Shown one piece after another: positions 31,934 to 43,970 of a stretch of 64,000 bases of DNA (the stretch's first letter is position 1; the number at the start of each line of letters is the position of its first letter). Made by a program: the position numbers and the translations under genes. The stretch is from the NCBI RefSeq assembly GCF_947172395.1, contig NC_069092.1, positions 11,019,418-11,083,417 on the forward strand, written 5' to 3'. A model generated the notes under the pieces. That model was not told the DNA's origin, ran no database searches, and saw only the letters and a list, made by a program, of their open reading frames with translations. This DNA is from Bicyclus anynana. Lineage: Eukaryota; Arthropoda; Insecta; Lepidoptera; Nymphalidae.

Positions 31934-32129
31934 CTAGCTGACGCCACACGGTTTTACCCGCATGGTTTCCGTTCCCATAAGAATACGGGGATAATATATA
32001 TCCTATATCCTTTCTCGATAAATGTGCTATCTAACACTGAAATAATTTTTCAAATCGGACCAGTAGTTCCTGAGATTCGCGCGTTCTATCAAACAAACAA
32101 ACTTCAGCTTTATAATATTATATTATAGA
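31934..32129 (-). mobile_element. Helitron, near-complete (reverse)
   Basis: Reverse strand: ends ...GTGTGGCGTCAGCTAG; the 5' end is ATAATATTATAAAGCTG-like and slightly altered. Same family as 27865. Confidence 0.8.
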
Positions 32130-33180
32130 TTAATATATAGATTGCATCTAGATTACTCTTAAGCAAAGAGGATAATACCGTAATTGAGTCGTGTTTCAAA
32201 ATCAATTAATAGATCCTCCCGATGTCACGTGTTATGGTTTCCAAGCAACTTAGCCGTCTGATTTGAGATGTACTTACAAGGAGCTTTGAGTGAGTAAAAG
32301 CTTCCGAGACGGCACTGAGTATTGACAAGCCTCTTGATGTTCAGAAGACTAAGCTTCTGAATCCAAACGGTAAAATTTATCAAAGATTTTCCTATTTACC
32401 GATTTGAAATAAGTACAATTATGTCTTTTAATGGTGTTATTTATACTAGAGTGCCAACTGGAGAGTCATGTGGAAAGGAACAGTGAGGTATTATGTAGAC
32501 TCCACTCCACGAAAGAAGTCCCACGGCTAAAATCTGATCTAAAATTGACGGTGCCTTACACGAATGACAATAAGACCGCCATTACTAAATGGCAAGACAA
32601 ATAAGACATTCACGCCACGTCTACAGGACTTGTTTTGTGGCGCGGAGTATATCTTAGTGTTCGATAAAAAACGTGAGCGACTCCATCGAGTAACAAGGAA
32701 TTCTCGTTTCCGGGGTGAAAAAAGCCCATGTTCTGCTCCAATGTTCAATTTATTTCTATACTAAATTTTGTAAAAATAATTCAGTAGTTTAGGCGTTAAA
32801 GGAACATACAGGCAGAATATTTTATTAACAGTATACAAAATAGTACAAGCAATCTTCAAACATCTGTCGAAATTTGCATTCATGTATTCTAAATTGCATT
32901 CTGTAATTTAATTCGAATCCTCCCCCAAGGTATCAGGAAATTGTAACATTTAAAATTGCGAAACGTAGGGAAAAAAGACTTTCTCATTTTCAATGTCCGA
33001 CAACAATACAGGCTTTTAACATTTCCACAGAGCATTTTATAAACGCGACCTCCTGGCATTTAGAGCACAATGGTCGTTCTCGTGAAAAAGTGAAATTTAG
33101 GTTTATTGTGGATAACTTTTTATTGCTTTATAGATTTTATATAAATTAAGCTCACATATACGACCGAGCTTGGAGTCTCT
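32130..33180. other. Unassigned, probably old transposon sequence
   Basis: Slightly richer in GC at 32440-32740 than its flanks. Two short open frames overlap there on opposite strands, but neither resembles a known protein. No gene is supported. Confidence 0.4.
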
Positions 33181-33505
33181 CTGCGTGATCTAATCAGGAA
33201 TGACGAGATCCGCAGACGAACCAAAGTCACTGATATAGCTCAGCGAGTCGCGAAGCTGAAGTGGCAATGGGCAGGCCACATAGTTCGAAGAGTCGATAGA
33301 CCATGGGGTCCCAAGGTGCTGGAATGGTGACCCCTCACCGGAAAGCGCAGTGTGGGCCGACCCCCCACTAGGTGGACCGAGGATATCAAGCGGGTTGCGG
33401 GGAGCCGCTGGATGCTGGCGGTTCGAGATCGTTGTACTTGGAGGTCCATGCAAGAAGCCTATGTCCAGCAGTGGACGTCGATCGGTAAGGTAAGGTAAGC
33501 TGACA
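33181..33505 (+). mobile_element. RTE-type LINE 3' end, longest copy
   Basis: The frame reads NDEIRRRTKVTDIAQRVAKL, KWQWAGHIVRRVDRPWGPKV, KRSVGRPPTRWTEDIKRVAG and SMQEAYVQQWTS, with one stop, then a (GGTAA)n tail. This is the C-terminus of an RTE-clade endonuclease/reverse transcriptase and the reference for the other fragments. Confidence 0.85.
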
Positions 33506-33665
33506 TACCTACTACTTTTATCCCAATCTAAATCCCAATTATGAATGAATTGCAACAAGAACAGCTGATTTTTTAATAATTTATTATATACTAGCACACA
33601 CCCCGCTTCGTATTTGTTTGTTTTCTTGTTTAGTGGTGTACAAACAAATAAAGTGTATAAGTAAA

Positions 33666-34281
33666 TCTATACTTATAATAAAACTGATCAAATTCTATAC
33701 ATTAATTCGCAATTTGATATTTTACTTATATCATTTGTAACACCAAACGTTACCGTGGCATAACGTTCTACTAGCGCCATCTAGAACTTATAATAAAACT
33801 GTAACAGGTATTTTTGTTACGTTCTGTACATTGAAGATATTTTGAAAAAAATTTGTCGGAGGGCATTATATAATCGATACTGAAGCTAAAAATATTTATT
33901 TTTGATTTTTTTGTCTGTCTGTCTGTTTGTCCGTGTTTTTTTGTTATTCGGGCATCACGCTGAAACTTCTGAATGAATTCAAATAAAATTTTTGCTCAGT
34001 TTGAGACCATAATATGGAGAAGGTTATAGGATACTTTTTATTGCGAAAATAAAATAAGAAGGGGGTGAAATATGAGTTGAAAGTTTATATGGAAAGTCCT
34101 TCATTTTTAGAGTCACAGTTTTAAAAATTAGTTCATAAATCAAAAAGAAATACGAAATATAATGTGATCCAAAAATTTTCATAATTCAATAACGTGGTGA
34201 AATAACTCTAATAACGTGGTGAAATAGGGCTTGAAAGTTTACATTGCCTTCCACGCGGACGAAGTCGCGGGCGTCCGCTAG
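33666..34281 (+). mobile_element. 616-bp Helitron
   Basis: It starts TCTATACTTATAATAAAACT after A 33665 and ends with the hairpin GCGGACG...CGTCCGC and TAG before T/A. Contains TTTTTGTCTGTCTGTCTG. Longest Helitron in the window; no coding capacity. Confidence 0.8.
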
Positions 34282-34700
34282 TAAATAAATAAGTTCGTTG
34301 CAGAGTTTACGATTTACTTGACCGTGTATGACTGACGTAAGGTCTGACTATCAGAACCCACGCACAACAACTAATGTATATTTCCTCGTGCCTAGGATCA
34401 ATACAAGGGTGTGAGGGAACCTACTCGTGTATTTGAAAAGCAAACAACTTCTGAGTTAACCCAAACATTGAATCGTGTTTTGTTGAATTTGCTTGAATTT
34501 ATCGTTGCCTTCTATATTTGTTTTGTATTAAGTTGTTGTGTGTGTGAGTCGGATGTGTTTGCTTTATGGAGCGTGAACTGCGATATCTCCAAATGTATTA
34601 ACCCTACATTCAAATGTATTAACCCTCGCACTCAAATACCCAGTTAACTGAATAGAAACATAAATATATTGCTTTCTATAAACCAGAGGTGGTTCTATTT
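34282..34700. other. Unassigned spacer
   Basis: A hydrophobic, cysteine-containing 78-codon frame (34411-34647) is present but does not resemble a known family. CAAATGTATTAACCCT is duplicated at about 34590 and 34613. Confidence 0.3.
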
Positions 34701-34701
34701 T

Positions 34702-34990
34702 GCCGGCCTCTGTGGCACAGTGGCATACGCAGTGGATTTACAAGACGGAGATCCTAGGTTCGACCCCCGGCTGGACTGATTGAGGTTTTCTTAATTGATC
34801 CAGGTCTGGCTGGTGGGTTTGGCCGTGGCTAGTTACTACTCTACCGGCAAAAACGTACCGCCAAGCGATTTAGCGTTCTGGTACGATGTCCTTCTCTTAA
34901 CAAGTTAGCCCGCTTCTATCTTAGATTACACAATTATTTACCATCAAGTGAGATTGTAGTCAAGGGCTAACTTGTAAAGAATAAAAATAT
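34702..34990 (+). mobile_element. SINE family A, copy 3 (internal deletion)
   Basis: The tRNA-like head and the GGGCTAACTTGTAAAGAATA tail are present. The segment between GGTACGATG and AACAAGTTAGCCCGC is shortened compared with copy 2. Confidence 0.85.
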
Positions 34991-35454
34991 AAAAAGTACG
35001 AGTTTATTTAAATATTTATTAGTACAACCACCCCAATGTAGCCACCCCATCAGACACTACCTAATTACACAGATTTAAATGCAACCCCTTTTAAATGGTT
35101 CTTGCCCAAAGCCTCTATTATGAGTTTTCGCTCTAAATTGACTTAAACACATTACCATAATGATCGTTTCGCAATTAAATTGTATTAAAACTTTTAATAG
35201 GATTCGAGTATACTACTACTGTGTAATAAAGTTTCCTCACACACTGCAAATTAGCTTTTACACATTAATATGAGTAGGTACAGCTCATATATTGACTGTT
35301 TGTTTCAAAATGTTGTGTTTTAGGAAGAGGCTATTCATACAGCAACCGTACAAATAAATATATTTTATTATTATTAGTCCGGCAATGGATTCGATAGATG
35401 TCTAGCATATTGTTTATTTTCCCGTTACCGGACAAATAACTTCAGCCTAAAATT

Positions 35455-35552
35455 AAAGTGTTGGATAGCACATTTATCGAGGAAGGCTATATTATCCGGG
35501 TACTCTTAAGGGAACAAAAACCACGCGGGTAAAACCGCGTGGCTTCAGCTAG
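35455..35552 (+). mobile_element. Helitron 3' fragment
   Basis: TTGGATAGCACATTTATCGA to ACCGCGTGGCTTCAGCTAG. 5'-truncated copy of the 200-bp family. Confidence 0.75.
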
Positions 35553-36190
35553 TACTACGATAAAGATATTTAATAAAAAAAAACTATTCCAACCTGGGAA
35601 TTGAATCTTTAGAACGTTTAACAAACATCCTATTTCCTGTTAAAATTAAACTGCAAAGATTTTTAACGAAAGCGGTTAAGTACTTATATTTTATTGTGCT
35701 CTTTGATGCTTTCCAATTAAGTACAAAAGCCATTACAGAATCCCGAGAACCAGCACAATAAAAAAATAAACGATAACTTGGTTTGAACGGAACAGATGAT
35801 TAAAATGGGGCCTTTAATTAAAAAATGGTTTAGCGAGCCCTTATAACGAGCACCCCACTGAAATGCACAATAATTCATCATACGATTGACGGCAGACCAT
35901 TACTATGAAGACGTGAAATGTTACTATTTTCCAATAGTAATAGAAGTTTTAAAAACTATATATCTTTTCAAACCTCAACGCAATTTGTGTATTTCTTTTA
36001 CTTTTTTGTATTTTATTTTTTCTTTAATAGTCTCGTTGATCCAGTAGTTACCTAATGTATAGCTTCTGAGGTCCTGAGTCGTACCTACTTTAAAATAGAG
36101 TGCTTTTCTTTCTTCCTAAGAATTCCCGGTTTCTCAGCCCAGAGTAAGTCCCCCGTGCCATGGAGTGTACACGTCGGTACCGGTTTTAAT
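35553..36190. other. AT-rich, no supported gene
   Basis: Nothing recognised. Confidence 0.4.
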
Positions 36191-36517
36191 ATTTTTTTTT
36201 ATTCTTTACAAGTTAACCCTTGACCACAATCTCACCTGATGGTAAGTGATGATGTTATCTAAGATGGAAGCGGGCTAACTTGTTAGGAGGAGGATGAAAA
36301 TCCACACTCCTATCGGTTTCTATACGACATCGTACCGGAACGCTAAATCGCTTGGCGGTACGTCTTTGTCGGTAGGGTGGTAACTAGCCACGGCCAAAGT
36401 CTCCCACCAACCAGACCTGGACCAATTACGAAAACTCAATCGGCCCAGCCGGGGATCGAACCCAGGACCTCCGTTTTGTAAATCCACCGCGCATACCACT
36501 GCGCCACGGAGGCCGTC
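36191..36517 (-). mobile_element. SINE family A, copy 4 (near full length, reverse)
   Basis: Poly-T start, CAAGTTAACCCTTGACC, CGCTAAATCGCTTGGCGGTA and GGGGATCGAACCCAGGACC, ending GCGCCACGGAGGCCGTC. Confidence 0.9.
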
Positions 36518-36565
36518 AAAACATCATCTGTTAGTGATAGTTAAAGATACCTACAATTACAAACA

Positions 36566-36920
36566 TTATAAAATTCATTTATTTCAAGTAGGCTTAGTTT
36601 ACAAGCACTTTTGAAACGTCAGTTGATTAATCGTAAAGATTCTACCACCGGTTCGGAAGGTAGGTTCTGCTGAGAAGAACCGACACGAAACTCAACAGTT
36701 GCTCTTTTTTTTAAAAAAAAATCATCAAGTATCTACAATTGATAACAACAATACAATTTCTTATATAATTGTTTCCTGTGGGAAGGTGAAAGCTGATCCA
36801 ATGACCACTAAGCACCTTTATCATTATGGAACTCATCAATGGTGTAGTAACCTCTAATTCTAAGGTCACCATCCCGCATTGGTGTAGAATGATGGGTATA
36901 AACTTCATAATCCCTTTTCT
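36566..36920 (-). mobile_element. LINE 3' UTR fragment, family E
   Basis: Reverse strand: GGTTCTTCTCAGCAGAACC, CTTCCGAACCGGTGGTAGAA, AGTGCTTGTAAACTAAGCC and AAATAAATGAATTT. Same 3' terminus as 62897-63245, longer here. Confidence 0.65.
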
Positions 36921-38327
36921 TATAAGTAGTGGGTTTATGATTTTTTTTAATTCTTAGACTAAGCAAATAATCATGTATTTAGCATAGGAATCAGTACACT
37001 TCATATATGCATACATTGCTCACTCTAAGAGCAAACCTACCCTAGTTAAAAACGTCGTGCACGCCACTGATGGGAACACAACCGCAGTCAAAAATACCCA
37101 CATACGAGTAGAACACGAAACTAACGTTAGTTCCCCAATTTTGGCGAATAGCTTTCGTCAAAGGTAAAAGTTGGCAACTACTCCAGTGTTATCTGAATTC
37201 TGTTTTTGTACTGCGGGTAAAGTTTAGCGACTCTATACATTTGTAATGAGGTACAAATGTGTAAGGGAAATAGGTATAATAGATGGCGGTGTATTTTTAT
37301 CAGACAAAATTTACATACAAACATTACATTCATTTCCCGGTTCAGTAGCTATACAAACTTCAGAAAAATAAGAATATATTCTATGCGTCTTACAGAACTT
37401 TCAGAACTCATTTTTTATGCACGTTAAATTACAGTAGGTAAAACTTTCTAAGTATTTGAATGTAATTTATGTACATTGTAAAAAAACTATGATAAGTAGA
37501 ATTACTCACAAATGAGCTGTGAATATGTTTCATGTAAAGCTTAAAGTTTTAAATTAATTGTTGCTAGTTTAATAATAATCTTTTTCTTAAGCTCGCCTAA
37601 ACTTTACCTAGCGTACCTACCTTTAGATAGCGTTATCCGTTCTTTAAAAAACACTGCAATTTATCGGCTATATTGTAAATATTTTCTACAATTCTCGACA
37701 TACGTATCTAAACATTCAAAATAAAAGACTTGTTGTAAAGAGCAAAAATATACAAAACCAATTAATTGCGTACAAATGTGTATTATCACACGAACATGCA
37801 AAATGGACTACATAATAACTAAACTCACTCGTTCAACGAGCTAAAAACTACTCTTACAAAATTTAATTTCCACTTAGTTGCATAAATCTGATGATAAAAT
37901 TCAGTGAAAAGCTTATTCTCACGTACTTTGTAAACACAATTAAGAAGTTTTCAGCGCGTGGTGCTTCTCGAGCTTTAAAAAATAACCTATTTTCTTACTC
38001 GTTTCAGAGTACTTAAATATTTCTTACATTTTATGTTTCCAAACACAAAACTTATCTTGGGTATAAAAAAAATTATTTAAGTATAATATTCTGTATTTTT
38101 ACTCGTACTTGTCTTTATCTACACGTACCAAAAGACGAGCATATATTAAATCAAAAGTGAATAGACACTAAGCAAACTTGCGCTTGCAAGGTGCGATTGC
38201 AAAGCTTAGTTTTTGAGGCAAGCAAAAATGTCTCCTAAAATAACTCCATAAAATAGTCTTAGACTAATTAATGTAAAGTTTGGCAACATCATTATTACGT
38301 TTCCTAACAATTGATCAATATCACACT
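36921..38327. other. AT-rich, no supported gene
   Basis: A 1.4-kb stretch of low GC without recognisable exons or terminal repeats. Confidence 0.4.
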
Positions 38328-38574
38328 TCACACTAATATTATATGGGCGAAAGTTTTTTGTGTAGGTAAGTGTGTAAGTATGTAATTGTGTAAGTATGTT
38401 TGTTCCTCTTTTACGCTGCGGCCACTGAAGCGATTTGGCTGAAATTTGGAATGGGAATAGATTTTACTCTGGATTAACACATAGGCTACTTTTCATCCCG
38501 GAAAAAAATCACGGTTCCCGCAGTATTTGTGAAAAACTGAATTCCACGCGGACGAAGTCGCAGGCGTACGCTAG
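38328..38574 (+). mobile_element. Helitron, near-complete
   Basis: TCACACTAATATTATATGGG to CACGCGGACGAAGTCGCAGG, then CGTACGCTAG. Same subfamily as 55579-55798. Confidence 0.75.
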
Positions 38575-38616
38575 TATATAAATACTCGTAAAATTTTAAT
38601 TCCAAGATACTCGTAA

Positions 38617-38870
38617 CTGTGTTTTCTCTAACGCTTATAGATTTACACGATACTAAAACAAAATCGAGCTTTTTAAATTTTTATATTCGTCTGTCCGTCT
38701 GTCCGGGCTAATCTCTGAAACGACTAAACCGATTTTAACAGGACTTTCATTGGAAGATACAGTAGATTATTGAGCAATATATTGACTTCTTTTAATACCA
38801 GAAAAATTTTTCACCGCAAAATTTATGAAAAACTGAATTTAAAACCAACGAAATTGCGGGTGCAATTTAA
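38617..38870 (+). mobile_element. Decayed Helitron
   Basis: TTCGTCTGTCCGTCTGTCCG and AACTAAACCGATTTTAAC-like blocks are shared with 42417-42700. The 3' end (ACGAAATTGCGGGTGC) is degraded. Confidence 0.5.
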
Positions 38871-40690
38871 TAGGAACACTATAAATTTATATTAACACGA
38901 TTAAAATTTTGCTATAAAATGAATAAAATCCTGAGCTATAAAATGAAGCAATAAACGCCGTATAGTATAGGAGCAAGTAGAGATATATCGTACGCCTGGC
39001 GCCCGTTTACTAAATGAGCTAATTTCCCTGTATCGCGTATAACTCACGAAGTTTTGTTTATTCAAAAAACGTGTAATAAAGTATAAATTAATGTAAATAT
39101 ACATTTATATATTTTAGTAAATTATTTCAAAAATAAAATACATTTTTTGTTTCGAATTAGATTCCATCAGCGTAGGGTTTAATAGTGTACAGACACGGCT
39201 TGATAATAATTATTTGTTGCTAAAATTTGAGGCGTAGATATATCTTACACTATACTAGGTTCGGTTCATTTTATGATTTTACATTTCGTTTATTTGTTCC
39301 GATCTGACCGGTAGCTGTACATGCACAATGACAGCTTTGACCAAGTGAATTTAATGCGATTTTCATTAAAATGAAATGGGACAAGATTGGAATTCTCTTT
39401 CAAACGAAAAAGATTATTCTAAATTGGTTAATTATTGACGAAGTTATAAGGTAACAATCATTAAAAAAAACATACGAGTTCAATTGAGAACTTCCTCCTT
39501 TTTTTGGCTGGTGTGGCTTCGCCCGTTGTGAATATAAAATAAACTCAAAATCTATACAAAAATTAAAATATCTTATTTAAGTATTCTTTATCATCATTAT
39601 TGATATCGTTTTTTTTTTTGGATGATTTGTTCTTAGGCAAATAAGTATCTTAACATTTTTTTTTTAATATCTAAATATCTAGAAGTTATGGAATGAAGTA
39701 TGAAATATGTTTCAAACCTCTATCCTGATTTTAAAATCATTACTATCGTAAAATGACATTCAGCAAAAGCCCACTGTTAGTGGAATGTCCAAACGAATAA
39801 ATTAAATCAACACGCCGTGACAAAGAGAAGCTTTTTCCCATTAGGCTAAAGTAAACCGTAGTAATTGAGTTTGGATTGCTTTAAAGATTTATGCCCGTAT
39901 CAGCGTAAACATTCGAGCTGGTCCGATATTTCATTTGAAATGAATATTACAGAGAACTTTACTACGTCAAAGCTAAGCGTGCTTGGCGTTTTTCATAATT
40001 CAATATCGAATTAACCTTAATAATTTAAGTGGATTTCAATATTCAGTTTATTTAGTAAGCTGATAAATGAAATTTCCAATTAACATTGCAAAAATGCTGA
40101 AAACCATTTTTATAATACGTACTTTTTATGTTTTAAAAATGATTTCCAAGATATTTTATCAAAAAATTCAAATAAGCACAGCCCAATTAGCACAGCTAGC
40201 ATCAGCTAGTAATATATATACATAAACAAGTTCATTTAAAATATAAATTCTGAGTGAGATGTACAAAAGTTTACTTTTGTAACAAAATGCGAATGTCTAA
40301 AAAGCTTGACATTAAATGAGTATGTACATTATTTGAGCACTGTTGTTGTAATTTCCTTTTAGACTATTGAATTCTAGACTTAATAGTTTTGGCTATGCTT
40401 CGAGGAATCAGTAGGTAAATTAGTCACAATTGCAAATAAACATCATTTAATTCATAATAGAACAATTCTATACGAATCGCCTTACACTAGACTTATTAAT
40501 GTGTGGGTAAACCGTAAACGAAGTGGTATTCGAAATAATCGGAAAAGCATTAGTGGTAACCGAATAAGAAAATTCTGCTGACGCATTCACTAGTGTGAAT
40601 ACCTCCGCAAATACTCCAAGTCATTGACTTTACATTGAACTGTGCCACGGTAAATATCATACGAACAGTATTCCAAATTCATACTAGAGA
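38871..40690. other. AT-rich, no supported gene
   Basis: No convincing exon or element is seen in this 1.8 kb. Confidence 0.4.
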
Positions 40691-40797
40691 ACGAAGCGCG
40701 AGCTTTACCTACGTACCTCGATCTTGTGGTGCACTCGAGATGCAGACTGCAGACAGTCGCGACTGTGCTACAGTGAGTGTGTTTTGATTTTTTAATT

Positions 40798-40893
40798 ATG
40801 ACAAGTAGGAAATATTGTGCTGTTTTGGTTGCATGAATTCATCAATAACGCATACAGAGATAACATTTTTTAAATTACCTGGAAACTCTAAAT
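40798..40893 (+). pseudogene. THAP zinc-finger exon remnant, frameshifted
   Basis: ATG at 40798 opens MTSRKYCAVL. After one missing base the next frame reads GCMNSSITHTEITFFKLPGN SK, split here only for display, and then meets TAA. The pattern C-x4-C followed about 15 residues later by TFFKLP is the N-terminal half of a THAP DNA-binding domain (C2CH zinc module). The second half (W, C, H and the AVPTIF box) was not found. THAP domains occur in P-element-type transposases and in many insect nuclear proteins, so it may come from either. The GC-rich 100 bp upstream could be a promoter. Confidence 0.5.
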
Positions 40894-41040
40894 AATTTAA
40901 CTTACTAGTAGGTCGGTATCTTAATCTACCTATCAAAAAACAACACTCATTTATAATGAACACTTCCTATTCAATTCACAAACTACTTTATTTGTTTTTG
41001 TAAAAAAAGTATGTTTAAAATCACAAAACTAAATGGAAAG

Positions 41041-41108
41041 AAAAAAAAAAGTTGGCAAATGTAATTAGGATGCCGGCATCCTAATTATATTTGCCAACTT
41101 TTTTTTTT
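41041..41108. repeat. 68-bp near-perfect palindrome, no spacer
   Basis: Arms 41041-41074 and 41075-41108 match at 33 of 34 positions (G 41061 opposite T 41088). Each arm is a run of A followed by GTTGGCAAAT and TAATTAGGATGCC. The centre is GCC|GGC. Confidence 0.95.
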
Positions 41109-42342
41109 AGGCGGGCAGCCCTATCTATCACAATATGTTTACCTACCGCGCGCTGTAGGTATTTATTTCAAAGATACGGCCGAGTTGGAATACTGTTTAA
41201 TATCTACTGTGACTGTGCGTTGCGGAGGTTCTATTCATTTGATGAATTGAGGATTCCTTTTGTGAATCATTTGTAACTTTCATCTGACCTCTTCCTCGTA
41301 CTTATGTACGTATGTAGTTTTTCAACCAAACTTCTCTGCGATATTTTACACGACTGCACTCCATCTATCCGGTGAAATATTCATGCTCACGTTTTAAAAC
41401 TAAAACTACGAATCCAATATCAGTTTGAAATTTGGAAAGGGTGTTAGCTCACCGCAAAATCAACGATGCAACGTAGAAACTGTAACATCACACCGAATGT
41501 CACCTATTATTTATTATATTTGTTTATTTATTTATTATTCTACAAACACTTATTGAAATCAAGCCTAACCATAATACACAAACTACATTGTCATGGTTGT
41601 TATAGGACTCCAATATCATTGTTGAAAAGTCATGTAGAGTGTATTTGTAGCATTTTAAAGCTTTATTCATACATTCATTACCAACTAATAAAAATTTCAG
41701 CTATTTTGTTTTTATGTTTTACTACAGCTATATTATATAAATTATATATATATTAGATAAATTATGTATTTATTGCAATTTGCACACACATAATTACGTA
41801 TATAACCGTAAAAAAACAAATCAAATTATACATGCAGAACGCACTAAGATAGTCTTATCGCTAAAATCTCCTCCAGACAACGAGCAAATAATAACCGTAG
41901 TGTTAAATTATATACAGCTACAGTTATTAAAATAATTATTATCATGGTCGTTAATATCAAAGCATATCATTACGATAATTACAGGCATAAGGGCTTAACA
42001 TATACGTCTCAGGTTGTTGATGCGGTACATTGTAGGACGTGTTACGCTTTGCAAAGTGTTCCTTATATATTTATGAAATATCAGTTTTCGTACATCGGCA
42101 CTCAGAATATTTCAAAATTAATGACAATCCACGGAAAATAAATAAGATGTAAGGTCAAACGCAACATAAATTAAAATATTCATTAAAATCTCAGAGTGCA
42201 TTAAAAAACATTATAGTATAATAAATGAAGATTTAAAAATCTAACTACTCCCAATTTTAAAACCAATCTCTTTCACTGGCTGTGTCGTAAAACATTTTAT
42301 TCAGTACATGTATTTCTCTCTACTTAAATTATAATCATTATT

Positions 42343-42344
<2 letters not shown>
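41109..42344. other. AT-rich, no supported gene
   Basis: Short open frames at 41466-41756 and 41944-42141 are low-complexity or unlike known proteins. Confidence 0.35.
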
Positions 42345-42373
<29 letters not shown>

Positions 42374-42402
42374 GCTAATAGACGTCCACTGCAGGACTTA
42401 GG
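42345..42402 (-). mobile_element. RTE LINE 3' tip with (ATC)n tail
   Basis: About ten ATC units, then AGCTAATAGACGTCCACTGC AGGA, which is the last bases of the RTE end in reverse. Confidence 0.7.
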
Positions 42403-42416
42403 CCAATATAATCAAT

Positions 42417-42700
42417 ACATATAAATAAAATTGCCATGTCTATCTGTGATTCCTCACACTATTAACTATACAGATTTCTCAAGTGCTTATAGTTGTTTAC
42501 ACGATATCAAAACACAAAGAAGCCTTTTATTAAAATTTTGGTTTGTGTGTCTTTCTGTTTGTCCGGGCTAAACTTTAGAAAAGCTGAACCGATTTTAATG
42601 AAACTTTTACTGAAGATAGTCGAGGCTATGCATAGCTACAAAATTCAAAGTTCCCACGGAAATTTTAACAAATTAATTGACGTGGACGAAGTCGCGTAGG
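42417..42700 (+). mobile_element. Helitron, decayed 3' end
   Basis: CATATAAATAAAATTGCCAT, GTCTATCTGTGATT, TGTTTGTCCGGGCTAA and GACGTGGACGAAGTCGCG. The terminal CTAG is lost. Confidence 0.6.
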
Positions 42701-43206
42701 TATATATAATGTACGCTCAAATGCTTTAAAATCACAACTCTTGATATAAATAAATAGCTACATATCTGTTAAACTTCGTCTAGTTTAGAAAAGTTTTATC
42801 GGAAATTTCCATAATGTCATATAGTAATAACCTACCTACACACTCGTCGTGCAATAATAACGTAGAAATGTGGAAGAACTTTTCCTTGAACTGAAAGTTT
42901 ATCATACATTTTCTCTCCGCTTCATGCGTACACTATTGTTTCTGGTTGGACGGTTAAGTTTGAATAAGGCAAGTTTCCCGTAGACTTGTGCATGCACGGT
43001 CGCCTCTGTTTGCACACTGCATGAAAGAAACTTCCTTGTATACCCGCAATGCAGACTCGGGGAAATATAAGTGCATTATGAGCTCGTAATAGAGCTATTT
43101 TCCCAACTTCATATTTTTTATTGTCTTCCATATATTAAGTTTCTTGTTATCATAAATTTCGTTACAATAATAAGTTCAAAGTATTATTTTACTACCTATG
43201 ATTACA

Positions 43207-43397
43207 CTAGCTGATGCCGCGCGGTTTCACCCGTGTGGTTCCCGTTCCTGTAGGAATACGGAGATAATAATAGCCTATAACCTTCCTCGATAAATAGGCT
43301 ATCTAACACTGAAAGAATTTTTAAAATCGGACCAGTAGATGCTGAGATTAGCGCGTTCAATCAAACAAATTTTTCAGCTTTATAATATACCTATAGA
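43207..43397 (-). mobile_element. Helitron, near-complete (reverse)
   Basis: Reverse strand ends CGCGCGGCATCAGCTAG. The 5' end near 43397 is altered. Same family as 27865. Confidence 0.8.
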
Positions 43398-43400
43398 TTC

Positions 43401-43678
43401 TAGGCCAGTGGATTACCTCCCTCTGCATTTCATTAAGAGGACACCTTAAATTTTTCAGTTGTGTGCATTTTAAGAAATTAAATTTCATGTGTCTCAAACG
43501 GTGAAGGAAAAACATCATGAGGAAACCTGCACACCTGAGCATTTTCTTAATTACGAGTATCTACATGTGTGAATCCTGCCAACCCTCATAGGCCCAGCGT
43601 GGTAGACTATTGCCTAACTCCTTGAATTCTGAAAGACTCAACAGTGAACCTGATATGGGTCGTTAAAAATTGATGACA
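43401..43678 (+). mobile_element. SINE family B, head damaged
   Basis: CAGTTGTGTGCATTTTAAGA, CTCAAACGGTGAAGGAAAAA and GAGGAAACCTGCACACC, then a GATGACATTA tail. The box B part is replaced by unrelated sequence. Confidence 0.75.
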
Positions 43679-43825
43679 TTATACATTTTGTATATAACAG
43701 TTTAGATAGTTTGTATTAACATACAAGCTGTGTTAAATATCCGAAAGTCCGTGTGTGTAGTATGTAAATATGTATGTTTGTTATTCCTTTACTGCTACTT
43801 ACTTTAAGTCAACGTTTATTATTAA

Positions 43826-43970
43826 TTTTTTTTATTCTATACAAGTTAGCCCTTGACTACAATACACCTGATGGTAAGTGATGATGTAATCTAAGATGTA
43901 ATCGGGTTAACTTGTTAGGAGAAGGATGAAATCCACATTCTTTCGGTTTCTACACGACGTCGTATCGGAA
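43826..43970 (-). mobile_element. SINE family A, copy 5 (truncated)
   Basis: It runs from the poly-T side to TTTCTACACGACGTCGTATC. The tRNA-like head is missing. Confidence 0.8.

Noticed and set aside
33190..33597. 135-codon minus-strand frame, and the similar one at 54459-54674
   Set aside because: These are antisense shadows of the RTE C-terminal coding sequence.
41466..41756. 96-codon hydrophobic frame
   Set aside because: It is AT-driven low complexity with no homology I can recognise and no splice or promoter context.
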